From contig CAYSUW010000001.1 in the NCBI GenBank assembly GCA_964434385.1, positions 1 to 64,000 of the forward strand: a DNA stretch of 64,000 nt, written 5' to 3'. The DNA is from GCA-002700125 sp964434385 (GTDB lineage Bacteria; Chloroflexota; Dehalococcoidia; Lucifugimonadales; Lucifugimonadaceae). A model generated the notes under the pieces. That model was not told the DNA's origin. It saw only the letters and a program-made list of their open reading frames with translations, and searched no databases. A program made the position numbers and the translations under genes. Positions 8,533 through 18,400 of this stretch are shown here, one piece after another; positions within the stretch are counted from its first letter, which is position 1; each line of letters starts with the position of its first letter.

Positions 8533-9483
8533 ATGAAGATTAAATTTGGAATATTATTGCCAACTCGTGGAATTATTTTGAATAATTCCAAACCTGATTT
8601 TAATAAAATTCTATCTATAGCTGATATTGCAGAAACTGAAAACTTTGAATCACTTTGGGTAGGGGACAGTTTAACAGCAAAACCGAGATTAGATCCCTTG
8701 ATTACTTTGTCAGCACTATCAACTTATACGAAAAAAATATTACTAGGAACTGCAGTCCTCTTACCTGGCCTTAGAGAGCCTCTTACTCTTTGTAGATCTT
8801 TAAATACTCTAGATGTGATTTCTCAAGGAAGAATTATAATTGCTGCAGGAGTTGGAGGAGCCTTTACTTCATCTCAAATAGATGAATGGAAAAATGTTAA
8901 TGTTAATCCAAAAGAAAGAACTAAAAGATTGGAAGAAATTATAGAAATTTTCAAGCTTAGTTCTTCAGGAAATAAATTCTCATTTTCAGGAAATCACTTT
9001 AATTTTAAAAATGTTTGCATTAAACCCGCTTCAGTACAAAAACCACATATAAAATTATTATTAGCTTGTCATTCACACTCAGGAAATAATAATCAATATA
9101 AAAGAATGGCCAAATATGCCGATGGTTTCATTACTATTTCTGAAAAAGCACCTACTATTTCAAAACTAATTGATAATTTAGAAAATGTTTGGATACAAAA
9201 TGGAAAAAATATAAATCAAATGGATCGAACAATTTATCTTACAGTGAATATTAATGAAGACAAAAAAAAGAGTAAAGAAGAAAGTGATAAATTCATAAAG
9301 TCATATTACGGACTTAATTTTTGGGAAGAAACTTGGGGGCCATTTGGAACTCCAGAAGAGGTAATTCAAGAAATAAAAACAATCATGGAAACTAAAATTT
9401 CTAGAATTATATTAAGATTTGCTTCTTTTTCGCCTGAAAAACAACTTAGATTATTTTTAGAAAAAGTATACCCTCAACTTTAA
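8533..9483 (+). CDS. Luciferase-like (LLM class) F420/flavin-dependent oxidoreductase
   Basis: This is a TIM-barrel protein of the bacterial luciferase-like monooxygenase family. Visible signatures are the first strand FGILLPTRG, SLWVGDSL, the LGTAVLLPGLREPLTL segment and GRIIIAAGVGG (about residue 103 onward), all typical of the F420-dependent subgroup (Mer/FGD-like). It starts 1 bp after the cofC stop, which strongly suggests it uses F420. The substrate cannot be predicted. Its stop codon abuts the stop of the convergent enolase-superfamily gene. SAR202 genomes are known for expanded sets of these enzymes. Confidence 0.88.
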   Translation: MKIKFGILLPTRGIILNNSKPDFNKILSIADIAETENFESLWVGDSLTAKPRLDPLITLSALSTYTKKILLGTAVLLPGLREPLTLCRSLNTLDVISQGRIIIAAGVGGAFTSSQIDEWKNVNVNPKERTKRLEEIIEIFKLSSSGNKFSFSGNHFNFKNVCIKPASVQKPHIKLLLACHSHSGNNNQYKRMAKYADGFITISEKAPTISKLIDNLENVWIQNGKNINQMDRTIYLTVNINEDKKKSKEESDKFIKSYYGLNFWEETWGPFGTPEEVIQEIKTIMETKISRIILRFASFSPEKQLRLFLEKVYPQL

Positions 9484-10632
9484 TTATTCTGTTGATGATG
9501 CGCCTTTTCTATTTTCCCAACCTGGCTTAAACATTCTTAGAAAATTACTTTTATTATACGGGTGATCTTTTGCCACATTTTCATTGATTGAGATCCCTAA
9601 TCCAGGTTTATCTGGTATAGACAAATAACCATTTTTAACTTTCTCGTAACCAGGAAATAGTTCGTCTATCCATCCTTCATTAAAATCGTCAAAACATTCT
9701 TGTATGTATATATTTTTTATTGCTCCACAAAGTTGTAAATTCGTCATAGTTTTTAAAGGACTTTCAGCATTATGAAAAGCAAGGTCAACATCAAAAGAAG
9801 AGCAAATTCCTGAGACTTTAACAGCTCCGCTAATTCCGCCAATTCGCATGACTTCAGGATTAACTATGTCAGTAGCATTGGATGATACAAATCTTGTAAA
9901 GTCTTTATGATCATCAAATCCCTCTCCAGCAATAATTCTTACTGGAGATTTATCTGCCACATGTATCAAAGAATCAATGTCGTCATTATCAATAGGGTCT
10001 TCAAACCAAGTAACCTCAAATTCATTTAACCAATTTGCAATTTTAATTGCTTCTACACTATTAAACCTTTTATGACCTTCTATCATTAACTCAACATTTG
10101 GACCAACAGCATCTCTAACAGATCTAATAATATTTTTTATAAAAATTTCTGATTCTTTATTTAGTCTTAAATATTCTGATCCAAAAGGATCAAATTTTAG
10201 AGCAGTGTACCCTTTATCAGCCAAAGATTTAGCCTTTTCTCCAAAATTTTCTGGCGATCTTTCACCTGAATACCAACCATTTGCATAGACTCTGACTTTG
10301 TCCCTAACTTTTCCGCCTAATAATTGATAAATAGGTACTTTTAAATGTTTTCCTAATATGTCCCAGCATGCAATTTCAATTGCAGCAACAGCAGATGTCA
10401 TTTTTAAAAATAATGCTTTATATAATTCATCAACAATATTAGATATTTCTAAAGGGTTCTTCCCGATGGCTAAATGTTTTATTTCTTCTACAGCTTCTTT
10501 ATTTGGCATTGTTGATAGGCCTCCTGTAGTTTCTCCAAGCCCTGAAATGCCATCAGATGTTTCAACTACAACAAAAACCCAGTTTTTCCACGGATTTCCA
10601 ACAACAACCGTACGTATATCTGTAATTTTCAT
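9484..10632 (-). CDS. Enolase-superfamily dehydratase (mandelate racemase/MLE type)
   Basis: This is an acid-sugar dehydratase-type member of the mandelate racemase subgroup. An N-terminal capping domain (1-115) is followed by a modified TIM barrel. Expected functional residues are present: Lys146 in LKFD; metal ligands Glu185, Glu211 (WFEDP) and Glu237 (AGEGF); His187 two residues after the first ligand, as in D-galactonate dehydratase; and His287 at the end of strand 7 (FHNAESP). At the position usually held by the Asp partner of the general-base His there is a Glu (NPEVMRIGG, residue 260). The likely product is a 2-keto-3-deoxy acid; the substrate is unknown. It is the last gene of a long co-directional run, 2 bp after the O-methyltransferase. 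Confidence 0.9.
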   Translation of the reverse strand: MKITDIRTVVVGNPWKNWVFVVVETSDGISGLGETTGGLSTMPNKEAVEEIKHLAIGKNPLEISNIVDELYKALFLKMTSAVAAIEIACWDILGKHLKVPIYQLLGGKVRDKVRVYANGWYSGERSPENFGEKAKSLADKGYTALKFDPFGSEYLRLNKESEIFIKNIIRSVRDAVGPNVELMIEGHKRFNSVEAIKIANWLNEFEVTWFEDPIDNDDIDSLIHVADKSPVRIIAGEGFDDHKDFTRFVSSNATDIVNPEVMRIGGISGAVKVSGICSSFDVDLAFHNAESPLKTMTNLQLCGAIKNIYIQECFDDFNEGWIDELFPGYEKVKNGYLSIPDKPGLGISINENVAKDHPYNKSNFLRMFKPGWENRKGASSTE

Positions 10633-10634
10633 AT

Positions 10635-11273
10635 TTATTTACCTCTCTTTTTTATAATCATTAATCCATCTCTTATAGGAACAATTGTATTCCAAAATTC
10701 ATTGTCATCATTAACTAGTTTATTGAACGAATCAATTGATTTTGTTTGATCATCTTGAGGATTTAATACTTTTCCTGACCATAAAACATTATCAGCAATA
10801 ATTATTCCATTTTTAGATAATCTATTTTTACAAATTTCAAAATAATTTGAATAATTATTTTTATCGGCATCAATAAAAATTAGATCAAAATTCCCTTTTA
10901 ATTTATTTATAGTTTCAATTGCTGGGCCTAAATGGAGTTCAATTTTAGATCCATGAGGACTCTTTGCCCAATGTTTTTTTGCAATCTCTGAAGTTTTTTT
11001 ATTTACATCACAAGTAATAAGCTTACCGCCTTCAGGAAGAGCCGTTGCCATCATTAGCGCACTGTAGCCTGTAAATGTGCCAATTTCTAATATATTTTTA
11101 GAATTGTTGATTTTTATTATTAGTTTAAGAAAATTGCCAACTGAATCCCCAGACATCATTCCTGATGATGAGCCCAATTCAAGTGTTTCTTTTCGAAGAG
11201 ATTGTTCATTTAAGCCCGTTTTTTCAGAGTGATCGGCTATATATTTTTCTAATTCTTCTGATAAAAAGGACAT
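10635..11273 (-). CDS. Class I SAM-dependent O-methyltransferase (family 3 / CCoAOMT type)
   Basis: This is a small cation-dependent-type O-methyltransferase. The SAM-binding motif I is ILEIGTFTGYSALMMA (about residues 60-75), LITCDVN forms motif II, and FDLIFIDADKNNY (about 130-142) carries the metal-binding Asp typical of the caffeoyl-CoA/catechol OMT fold. IIADNVLWSGKV supplies the second DN pair. Length (212 aa) is normal. It lies 7 bp after the HAD hydrolase and 2 bp before the enolase-family gene. The acceptor is unknown. Confidence 0.9.
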   Translation of the reverse strand: MSFLSEELEKYIADHSEKTGLNEQSLRKETLELGSSSGMMSGDSVGNFLKLIIKINNSKNILEIGTFTGYSALMMATALPEGGKLITCDVNKKTSEIAKKHWAKSPHGSKIELHLGPAIETINKLKGNFDLIFIDADKNNYSNYFEICKNRLSKNGIIIADNVLWSGKVLNPQDDQTKSIDSFNKLVNDDNEFWNTIVPIRDGLMIIKKRGK

Positions 11274-11280
11274 TATATTT

Positions 11281-11940
11281 TCATTCTAACAATATATTTA
11301 AATCTGTAATGTGAGAAATAATCATTTCAGGAGAATTCAGATGAGTTGGCCAAACACGATTATGGTGAATCCATGCAGATTTCATGCCAAAATTTTGTGC
11401 GCCAATTATATCTGTCTCTATCGTGTCTCCGACAAATAAAGTTTCTTCTTTTTTTGATCCTAATTTTTCTAATGCATATTCAAATATTTCTTGACCAGGT
11501 TTTCGCGTTCCAAATATATCTGAAACAACAACAAATGGGCAAACTTCAGTTAATTCTGCTTTTTGTATCTTTGAATACTGATTTTCATCTCCATTTGTGA
11601 CAATTCCCCATGAAATATTTTTCTGATTTAACTTTTTCAAAAAATCATTAGCTTTTTTATCTGGCACTACGGAATCTACAAAGGTTTTCCAATAATATTT
11701 TGTTAGAGCACTTAAATCTTTGTCTATATTTGAATAATTATCTAAAATTTTCTGGAGATATTCAGTTCTATCAACAAGACCTCTTTGATCCCAATTATTT
11801 AAAGTTCTGAATAAATCTTTTTTATCACTTTGAGAGAATGAGTTAAACCATTCAGAAATAAACGAGTTTAATACTCCTTCAAATGCTTTTTCACGACTAA
11901 TGATTGTATCGTCTAAATCAAAAAGAAAACTTTTAATCAT
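11281..11940 (-). CDS. HAD-superfamily hydrolase (YjjG-like, subfamily IA)
   Basis: This is a haloacid-dehalogenase-fold phosphatase. Motif I is DLDDT (Asp8 nucleophile, Asp10 acid), motif II is VTNGD (about residue 115), motif III is Lys in TRKPG (about 147) and motif IV is GDTIETD (about 168-174). The alpha-helical cap between motifs I and II and the DLDDT form resemble the 5'-nucleotidase YjjG group. It sits 4 bp from the PIG-L gene in the co-directional run. The substrate is probably a small phosphomonoester, but its identity cannot be read from the sequence. Confidence 0.88.
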   Translation of the reverse strand: MIKSFLFDLDDTIISREKAFEGVLNSFISEWFNSFSQSDKKDLFRTLNNWDQRGLVDRTEYLQKILDNYSNIDKDLSALTKYYWKTFVDSVVPDKKANDFLKKLNQKNISWGIVTNGDENQYSKIQKAELTEVCPFVVVSDIFGTRKPGQEIFEYALEKLGSKKEETLFVGDTIETDIIGAQNFGMKSAWIHHNRVWPTHLNSPEMIISHITDLNILLE

Positions 11941-11944
11941 TTTT

Positions 11945-12655
11945 CTATTTCAACAGTATTTTTTTAAATTTCTCAGCATAAACAAATCCATGAGGCTCAC
12001 CTGCTTCTTTTTTCCATTGAGTCATTCTTGCAATTGATTCTTCATTTACTTGACTAACATGAGCTTTAAGAGCATTTTTAGATCTCTCCATTCCTTTTTT
12101 AGTAATTTCATTCACATAGTCTGCTTCAGGACCACTACTCATTATCCATAACTCACGAACTTTATGGGGGAGCAATCCTTCTTCAAGTAAATCGGGATAA
12201 GTTAATCTGTCACGAGAAGCGGGATATACGGCAGACATTGAAGCTTCTCCAGCAGCTAAATGATCAGGATGCCCTGCTGCATAACTAGTACTTAAGCTCC
12301 TATATGGAGACTGACATACCAAAATATCTGGCTTATGCTTCCTTATCATTCTTACAATATCTTTTCTCAATTCCAAACTTGGCTCTAAAAAAGCATCAGA
12401 ATAACCTAAAAATTCGACTTTCTTTAATCCTAATATTTTTCCAGCTTCAATTTGCTCAGCATATCGGATTTCAGTTAATTTTGACGTAGTCATTTTTGGA
12501 TCATCACTTCCTTTGCTACCATCTGTGCAAAGAGTGTAAACAACATCCCATCCTTTGATACACCATTCAGCCACAGAACCTGAGCAACCGTACTCTGCAT
12601 CATCGGGGTGAGCAACTACTACCATTGCTCTTGTATATTCAGAATCATTTTCCAT
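11945..12655 (-). CDS. PIG-L family N-deacetylase (LmbE-like)
   Basis: PIG-L/LmbE proteins are zinc-dependent deacetylases of N-acetylglucosaminyl or related conjugates. The motif AHPDD gives ligands His16 and Asp19, and GHPDH (His129/His132) supplies the third, with the Rossmann-like fold in between. I placed the start at 12655 because a near-perfect GAGGTGAT lies just upstream; a longer frame from 12676 is possible but has no such site. The start still overlaps the alpha/beta hydrolase by 11 bp. Possible roles include thiol-cofactor biosynthesis or sugar-conjugate turnover; no partner gene for bacillithiol or mycothiol is nearby. Confidence 0.9.
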   Translation of the reverse strand: MENDSEYTRAMVVVAHPDDAEYGCSGSVAEWCIKGWDVVYTLCTDGSKGSDDPKMTTSKLTEIRYAEQIEAGKILGLKKVEFLGYSDAFLEPSLELRKDIVRMIRKHKPDILVCQSPYRSLSTSYAAGHPDHLAAGEASMSAVYPASRDRLTYPDLLEEGLLPHKVRELWIMSSGPEADYVNEITKKGMERSKNALKAHVSQVNEESIARMTQWKKEAGEPHGFVYAEKFKKILLK

Positions 12656-13388
12656 AATCACCTCTTTTTTCTTCAAGAAAATTTATTATAAAATTAATGG
12701 ACCTATTAATTCTGTAAAAAGAACCTACATGCCCTACTCCTTTCAAGTTGATAAAATGTGAATTTTTTAATTTTTTTGCCGCGTCTATAATCCAATCAAA
12801 ATATGGATCCATGTCACCTGCAAACAATAGTATTTGATTATTAATACGATTTAATTCTGATTCAATTCCTTTCCATTTTATCTGCGCGTTATCACATAAT
12901 TTTAAAGCATTAATATTATAAGATGGCCTCGGATGTTTAACTAGTTTAGTTTTTTCACTAATTATATGGGCATCTTCTTGAAAATTTATTTGTTTTCTGT
13001 ACTTTATAGGTGGATTGGGATGCATTCCACCTATAATAATTTTATCAATTCTATCTGAGTAATCAGATAAAAGCTGAAAAGCAATTCTACCTCCCATTGA
13101 GAAACCAAAAAAATTAAAATTTTCAATGTTTAAAAAATCCATCAATTTAATAATTAGTTCAACTCCATTTTCTATAGAGTAATCTTCTATTTTTTCTGAG
13201 TTCGAACTTCTCCCATGACCTATAGAATCTATAATTATTAATTTATGATTTTTAGAAAAATGTTTTACCCAGCCAGCATAATGCCAATCATCACCCCATT
13301 GCATATAACCATGTTGTAATACTAAGGGTTTACCTTCACCTACAATCTGATAAAAAACACGTTGTTTATTAAATTCAAAGTATCCCAT
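12645..13388 (-). CDS. Alpha/beta-fold hydrolase
   Basis: This is a single-domain alpha/beta hydrolase (247 aa). The oxyanion segment LQHGY (about residues 24-28), the GHGRSS loop, the nucleophile elbow GFSMGG with Ser97, an acid candidate Asp193 and the catalytic His220 in GVGHVG are all in order. No signal peptide is present, so it is cytosolic. The substrate is probably an ester or a small lactone. The 3' end overlaps the PIG-L gene and the start is 23 bp from purE. Confidence 0.9.
   Translation of the reverse strand: MGYFEFNKQRVFYQIVGEGKPLVLQHGYMQWGDDWHYAGWVKHFSKNHKLIIIDSIGHGRSSNSEKIEDYSIENGVELIIKLMDFLNIENFNFFGFSMGGRIAFQLLSDYSDRIDKIIIGGMHPNPPIKYRKQINFQEDAHIISEKTKLVKHPRPSYNINALKLCDNAQIKWKGIESELNRINNQILLFAGDMDPYFDWIIDAAKKLKNSHFINLKGVGHVGSFYRINRSINFIINFLEEKRGDYGK
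12657..12664 (-). promoter_or_regulatory. Strong Shine-Dalgarno deciding the PIG-L start
   Basis: GAGGTGAT (minus strand) ends 1 nt before the ATG at 12655 and is an extended match to the 16S anti-Shine-Dalgarno. The alternative ATG at 12676 lacks a comparable site. Confidence 0.75.
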
Positions 13389-13411
13389 TAATATATTGGG
13401 CCATTGGCCTA

Positions 13412-13924
13412 TTATGTAAGCTCAGATTCTAAAACTGCTTTGGCTTTATTTTCTCGAAATTTTATCAGTTTGTTTTTTAAATCAGAATTATCAAGACTAA
13501 GAATTGCGACTGCCATTAAAGCCGCATTGCTTGCACCAGCATTACCAATTCCAAATGTTGCAACAGGAATACCTGAAGGCATTTGAACAGTTGAAAGCAA
13601 TGAATCTAGTCCATCTAAAGAAGAACTTTTCATAGGAACCCCCAAAACAGGAATTAATGTATGAGCAGCAATTACTCCTGCCAAATGAGCAGCTCCTCCA
13701 GCGCCAGCTATTATTACCTTGAAATTCTTTTCTTCAATATTTTTAACATAATTTATTAGTTGTTCTGGGGTTCTATGTGCTGATAAAACTTTTACCTCAT
13801 GAGAAACATCAAATTCTGATAAAATATCAGAAGCATTCTTCATTGAAGGCCAATCAGTTTTACTTCCCATCATTACAGCTATTAAAGGTTTTGATTTTTT
13901 TGGTTTCATAACAAAATCAGTCAT
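13412..13924 (-). CDS. purE: N5-carboxyaminoimidazole ribonucleotide mutase, PurE
   Basis: PurE class I converts N5-CAIR to CAIR in purine synthesis. VMMGSKTDWPSM carries the conserved Ser/Asp substrate-binding loop, VLSAHRTP the catalytic His, and AGAGGAAHLAGVIAAHT plus VPMKSSSLDGLDSLLSTVQMPSGIPVAT are family hallmarks. Length (170 aa) is normal. An AGGAG precedes the ATG. purK is not adjacent; instead purE sits 14 bp after an ABC ATPase in a long minus-strand run. Confidence 0.95.
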   Translation of the reverse strand: MTDFVMKPKKSKPLIAVMMGSKTDWPSMKNASDILSEFDVSHEVKVLSAHRTPEQLINYVKNIEEKNFKVIIAGAGGAAHLAGVIAAHTLIPVLGVPMKSSSLDGLDSLLSTVQMPSGIPVATFGIGNAGASNAALMAVAILSLDNSDLKNKLIKFRENKAKAVLESELT

Positions 13925-13938
13925 AAAATCTCCTAAAT

Positions 13939-14637
13939 TTAACTATCAATTTTTGTTAAATTACCACTATTTATTTCATATAAGTTGTCTGCATAACTCA
14001 TCATTCTAATATCGTGTGTAGTAAGTATAACTGTAGTTCCGTAATCCTTAACCACATTTTGTAATATATTAAATATGTTTTCAGTGTTGTTAGAATCTAA
14101 CTGTCCTGTTGGTTCATCAGCTATTATTACAGAAGGATTGGTTGATAATGCTCTAGCAATAGCAACTCTCTGCTGTTCTCCTCCTGATAATTCATAAGGC
14201 CTGTGTGATCCTCTATGAGACAAACCTACTAACTTTAATAATTCTAAAGTTCTATTTCTTCTATTTTTAGAATTTACCCCATTAATTCTTAATGGAAGTT
14301 CAATATTTTCATAAGCTGAAAGTAAAGGTAATAAACTAAATGACTGAAAGACAATGCCTAAAGTGTTCTTACGCAATTCTGTTAATTGCTTTTCAGAAAA
14401 ATCTGCAAGATTATTACCATCAAATAAAATTTCTCCTTCAGATGGTTTATCTATTCCTGAAATCATATTCAGTAAAGTTGTTTTTCCTGCACCAGATCTT
14501 CCAGAGATAATAGTAAATTTATTTTTAATTATTTTTAATGTAGTTGTTTTTACTGCATGAATTGTTTCTCCAGTCAATTCAAAATCCCTAGAAATTTGAT
14601 CTGCAAAAATCAAAACATTTTCATTATTATTCGTCAT
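13939..14637 (-). CDS. ABC transporter ATP-binding protein (MacB/LolD-type), ATPase 2
   Basis: This is a complete ABC nucleotide-binding domain of 232 aa: Walker A GRSGAGKT (46-53), Q-loop VFQSFSLLP, signature LSGGEQQRVAIARAL, Walker B IIADEPTGQLD and the switch His in TTHD. The sequence type is that of the LolD/MacB/FtsE group, which partners FtsX-fold permeases. It overlaps the upstream ATPase gene by 11 bp and follows two giant FtsX-type permeases, so the four genes probably encode one mechanotransmission-type ABC complex at the cytoplasmic membrane. Confidence 0.93.
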   Translation of the reverse strand: MTNNNENVLIFADQISRDFELTGETIHAVKTTTLKIIKNKFTIISGRSGAGKTTLLNMISGIDKPSEGEILFDGNNLADFSEKQLTELRKNTLGIVFQSFSLLPLLSAYENIELPLRINGVNSKNRRNRTLELLKLVGLSHRGSHRPYELSGGEQQRVAIARALSTNPSVIIADEPTGQLDSNNTENIFNILQNVVKDYGTTVILTTHDIRMMSYADNLYEINSGNLTKIDS

Positions 14638-15481
14638 TGACTTTTTCCAAATTTATTATTCCTTTAGAAGCCTTCAATTGAACTCTATTTTTGATTTTAG
14701 ATTTCTCTAATATCTCTTGAGGCAACTGAATTTCCCCAAAAGAATCTATTATAGAATATTCATCTTCTTTACCTTCAACATCTTCATAAAAAACTTCTGT
14801 TGCAGTTCTTCCATCTCTCATAGACACTACTCTTTGTACATCAGTCTTAATTCCTGGATCATGGGTAACTATTAAAACCGTTGTTCCAAAGCTTTGATTA
14901 ACTTTCTTTATGCTTTCTAAAACAACCTTCCCCGTAGAATCGTCTAATTCTCCTGTAGGTTCGTCAGCCAACAATAAAGAAGGGCTATTTGACAATGCTA
15001 CTCCTATAGCTACTTTCTGTTGTTCCCCCCCAGAAAGATCTCTAGGATAACGTTTTGAAATTTCTTTCAAATCTAATGTTGACATTATTTCTTCTAATCT
15101 TTCTCTTTTGTTTTTACTAGCTCCTGCTATTAGCATAGGAAGCTCAATATTGTCTTGAACAGTTAAATAAGGTAATAAGTTTTTACTGGTTTGCTGCCAA
15201 ATAAATCCCACTTCACTTCTTCTATATTTAATAATTTCTTTTTTTCCCATCCCTATTAAATTATATTCTCCAACTTCAACTGAACCAGCACTTGGAAAAT
15301 CATATCCAGCTAAAATGTTTAACAAAGTGGATTTTCCACTTCCTGATGCTCCAACTATAGCTGAAACTTCTCCTCTTTTGACTTCTAATTCCACGCCTCT
15401 TAAAGCAACAACCTCTAAATCAGAAACTTTAAAGATTTTATATAAACCTTTACATATAATATATTTTTCATTTTTTATCAT
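14627..15481 (-). CDS. ABC transporter ATP-binding protein (MacB/LolD-type), ATPase 1
   Basis: This is the second nucleotide-binding subunit of the FtsX-type system. Walker A is GASGSGKS (44-51), followed by the LLPYLTVQDNIELP region, signature LSGGEQQKVAIGVAL, Walker B LLLADEPTGELD and switch VTHD. Unlike ATPase 2 it has a C-terminal extension of about 50 residues containing IQLPQEILEKSKIKNRVQL, which resembles an SpoVT/AbrB-like or small regulatory tail. Its start is 13 bp from the permease stop. The signature helix GVAL instead of ARAL suggests the two ATPases are not interchangeable. Confidence 0.92.
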   Translation of the reverse strand: MIKNEKYIICKGLYKIFKVSDLEVVALRGVELEVKRGEVSAIVGASGSGKSTLLNILAGYDFPSAGSVEVGEYNLIGMGKKEIIKYRRSEVGFIWQQTSKNLLPYLTVQDNIELPMLIAGASKNKRERLEEIMSTLDLKEISKRYPRDLSGGEQQKVAIGVALSNSPSLLLADEPTGELDDSTGKVVLESIKKVNQSFGTTVLIVTHDPGIKTDVQRVVSMRDGRTATEVFYEDVEGKEDEYSIIDSFGEIQLPQEILEKSKIKNRVQLKASKGIINLEKVNDE

Positions 15482-15494
15482 AATCTTTATAAAG

Positions 15495-18400
15495 TTATTT
15501 TAATTCAGTTCTCAAAATATTATGAACAGATAATTTTTTAACAGATATCATTATTGATGCTATAACAACAAGAAATAATGTCAAAAACGAACTAAAAATT
15601 ATAGAAAAGCTAAACCAATTAATCTGATTTACCATAGGTGGAACTGCTTTAAAAGAGTCTCCTGAAGTAATTAAGTAGGGCATGATAGTAGAAGATAATC
15701 TTGAGCCTAAAAACATTCCTAATATTACAGCTATTCCAACTATAATTAACTGCTCTATTAAAACTAATACAAGAACTTGGCTGATAGACATACCAGCACC
15801 CTTTAAAGATGCAAAATCACCAACTCTGTCGTTAAAAGAACTTCTTGCATGTAGAGAATACCCTATAACGCTAACAATAGTTACAGTCATAAAAGATATC
15901 ATCAATAAAGTTTGCCATCCTGCAAATGTAAGGGGATCAATTTTTGCATTATTTAAAAAAGAATCAACATCAGCTTTTTTTATAAATCCGATATTTTTTT
16001 CTTCTAAATCATTAGAAACTTTTGATAGTAAATCTAGCTTAAGATCAGCGTTATCTGTAACATTTTCGAATTGCATATCAATTATAGCCTGTGCCTCAAC
16101 TTCAGTTAGACCAGATGACCCCATTAAATAATTTCGAGCTTCTTCCCCTGTATAAGGCATTAACCATAATTCATTCGGCTGATAATCTCCTTCCATTAAT
16201 TGAGCATTACTTTCTAACATAACATCTGCCACATTTACAATTATAAAAGGAGATTGATTAGGGTTTAATGTAGGGAAATAGTCTATAACATCCTTAATTT
16301 GAATTTTACCATCAGTATTTAAAAGAGAAACAGATAGAATATCATTAATCTTTGCTCCTGTTTTTTCAAGCAATGAATTACTAACTATAGCTGGTAAAAT
16401 CATGTTTTCAACTTTAGTAAACCCTCTTAGATTTCTGCTTCCTCCTTGTCCTGGAGTCCATTGAAACCTTAGATGTGATTGATCATTTCCTCTATATTCA
16501 TCATCATTAATATTTACTAAAGTGTCTCCTTTTGCATTGGGAACTGTGTTAAGCATTGTCCATTCTTCTTCATTATCCAAAATTTTCTCCCAAACAACTT
16601 TTCCATTAACATCTAATCCTTTAATTCGGCCAAAATTTATCGCTCCTGCTGGAGATGGATTAAGCCAAGAAGAAATAGCTATAGAATGAATTGTAAGAGG
16701 AGGTGATGGGACAAAAGGTGCCCCTCTAGATCTATTAGACCGTCTATTACCTCCCCAGCTTGCTATAGCTCGAGGGTTAGGGTTAATATTAGATTTCAAT
16801 TCACACCATGAATTTTGATCTTTTTTAAGTTTAAAATAACAATGTTCAAGGTCCTGCTCTCCTATTGTATCTTTTCGCAATTCCAGTAATTCTTCTTGAG
16901 AAATTTTCTTTTGCCTAAAATCTCTAAATAATTGTATAGCTTTATCATCATCAGATTTTTCCCAATCAGTACTTAGACTAAGAGAATAAAATCTATTATT
17001 AGCATCACTAATTCTTAGCATAACTGCTACTGGCGGATAACCAGATCTTCCTTTGTTATCGGGGTACAAGGAATCAGGATTTATCATTGGCTGAACTTCT
17101 AAAGAAAGAGAATCTACATTTAGGGGCACATCTATACCTTGATAAGGTAATTGATTAAGGTTTCCAAGAATTTTATTCAGATTCGTTGTTGAAAAATCAC
17201 TTCTCCAATAAACAGTTTCTTCAACCAAATTAGGATCGACAGCTAAAAGCTGAAATTGATCTCCAAGAAGAGAGTTCTTGACTCTTTCGCTAGATCGATA
17301 AGCTGGCATAATTTTTCCAAATCCAGATTCTTGATCTGGCAATATACTTACACTTTCTCCATTCCAAGGAACAGATAGTTCTGCCAATCTAAAATCAGAA
17401 CCAATTTGATATTTAGCCCTATCATTCAAGCTCCTATCAAGGGTTGATTCAAAACTAGATGCAAAAACACCTAAGCCTGCAGAAAGAATTAAAAGAAGAG
17501 AAACTCTTCTATAGTGGCTAGGGTTTCTAGCAATTTGCCATAAACCAATAATTATCCAGGAAGGAATAACTTTTTCAAAAATTCTCACAGAGACTAACCA
17601 AGATAAAACTCTTATTACTATTGGATAGACTCTTAGCAAAATCACACCTGATGCGATCAATACCAAAGAAGGCATGATTAAAGTTAAGTTATCTATAGAA
17701 TTATCTCCAAGAACATCTTGTACAACTAAAGAACCTCTTTCAGATACTTGCCATAAAGATAATAATGCTATTACCAAAAAACCTATATCTATATAGTACT
17801 TCTGTATTATTGAATCTTTTGGTCTTTCATTTCTTTTAAACGTAGAAGATCTGTTTTTAATAAAAAGAAAAGCTGGAATTAAAACTGTAATTAAAGAAAC
17901 TATGCCCCCAACAGCAGAAGCAAAAAAAGCAGTTGAGGATAATTTAATATAAAGAGTTTGAGTTTGAGAAAACTCTGCTAACCAAGGCAATGTTCCAGCA
18001 AATTTAATTATACCTATTGCTAAAAATGGTCCCAATAAAGAACAAATTACTGCAATAACAATAGTCTCCCCAGTAATAAAAAATATTATCTGTTTAACAC
18101 TTGTTCCTCTAGAATTCAAAAATTCTATTTCATCATTTTGACCATCAAGAATTAAACTCATCAAAGTATAAATAAAATAAATTATCACTACTGTAATAAT
18201 TATTAATACTATTTGCATTGGAGTACCACTATCAACCAGATTTTTATCAAAAATTTTCAATATTCCTGGTAATTTTGAAACTAAAACAAATCCATCAATT
18301 TCTTGGCTTAATTTAGTTTTTGCCTGCTCAGTAACATCTAAAATCTCCTGACTATCATGAGAATGCACTACATCAGTATCAAATTTAAAATCCCAATAAA

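Noticed and set aside
15682..16131. 149-codon open frame on the + strand
   Set aside because: It lies fully antisense to the conserved C-terminal part of an FtsX-type permease, has no plausible ribosome-binding site, and its peptide has no recognisable pattern.
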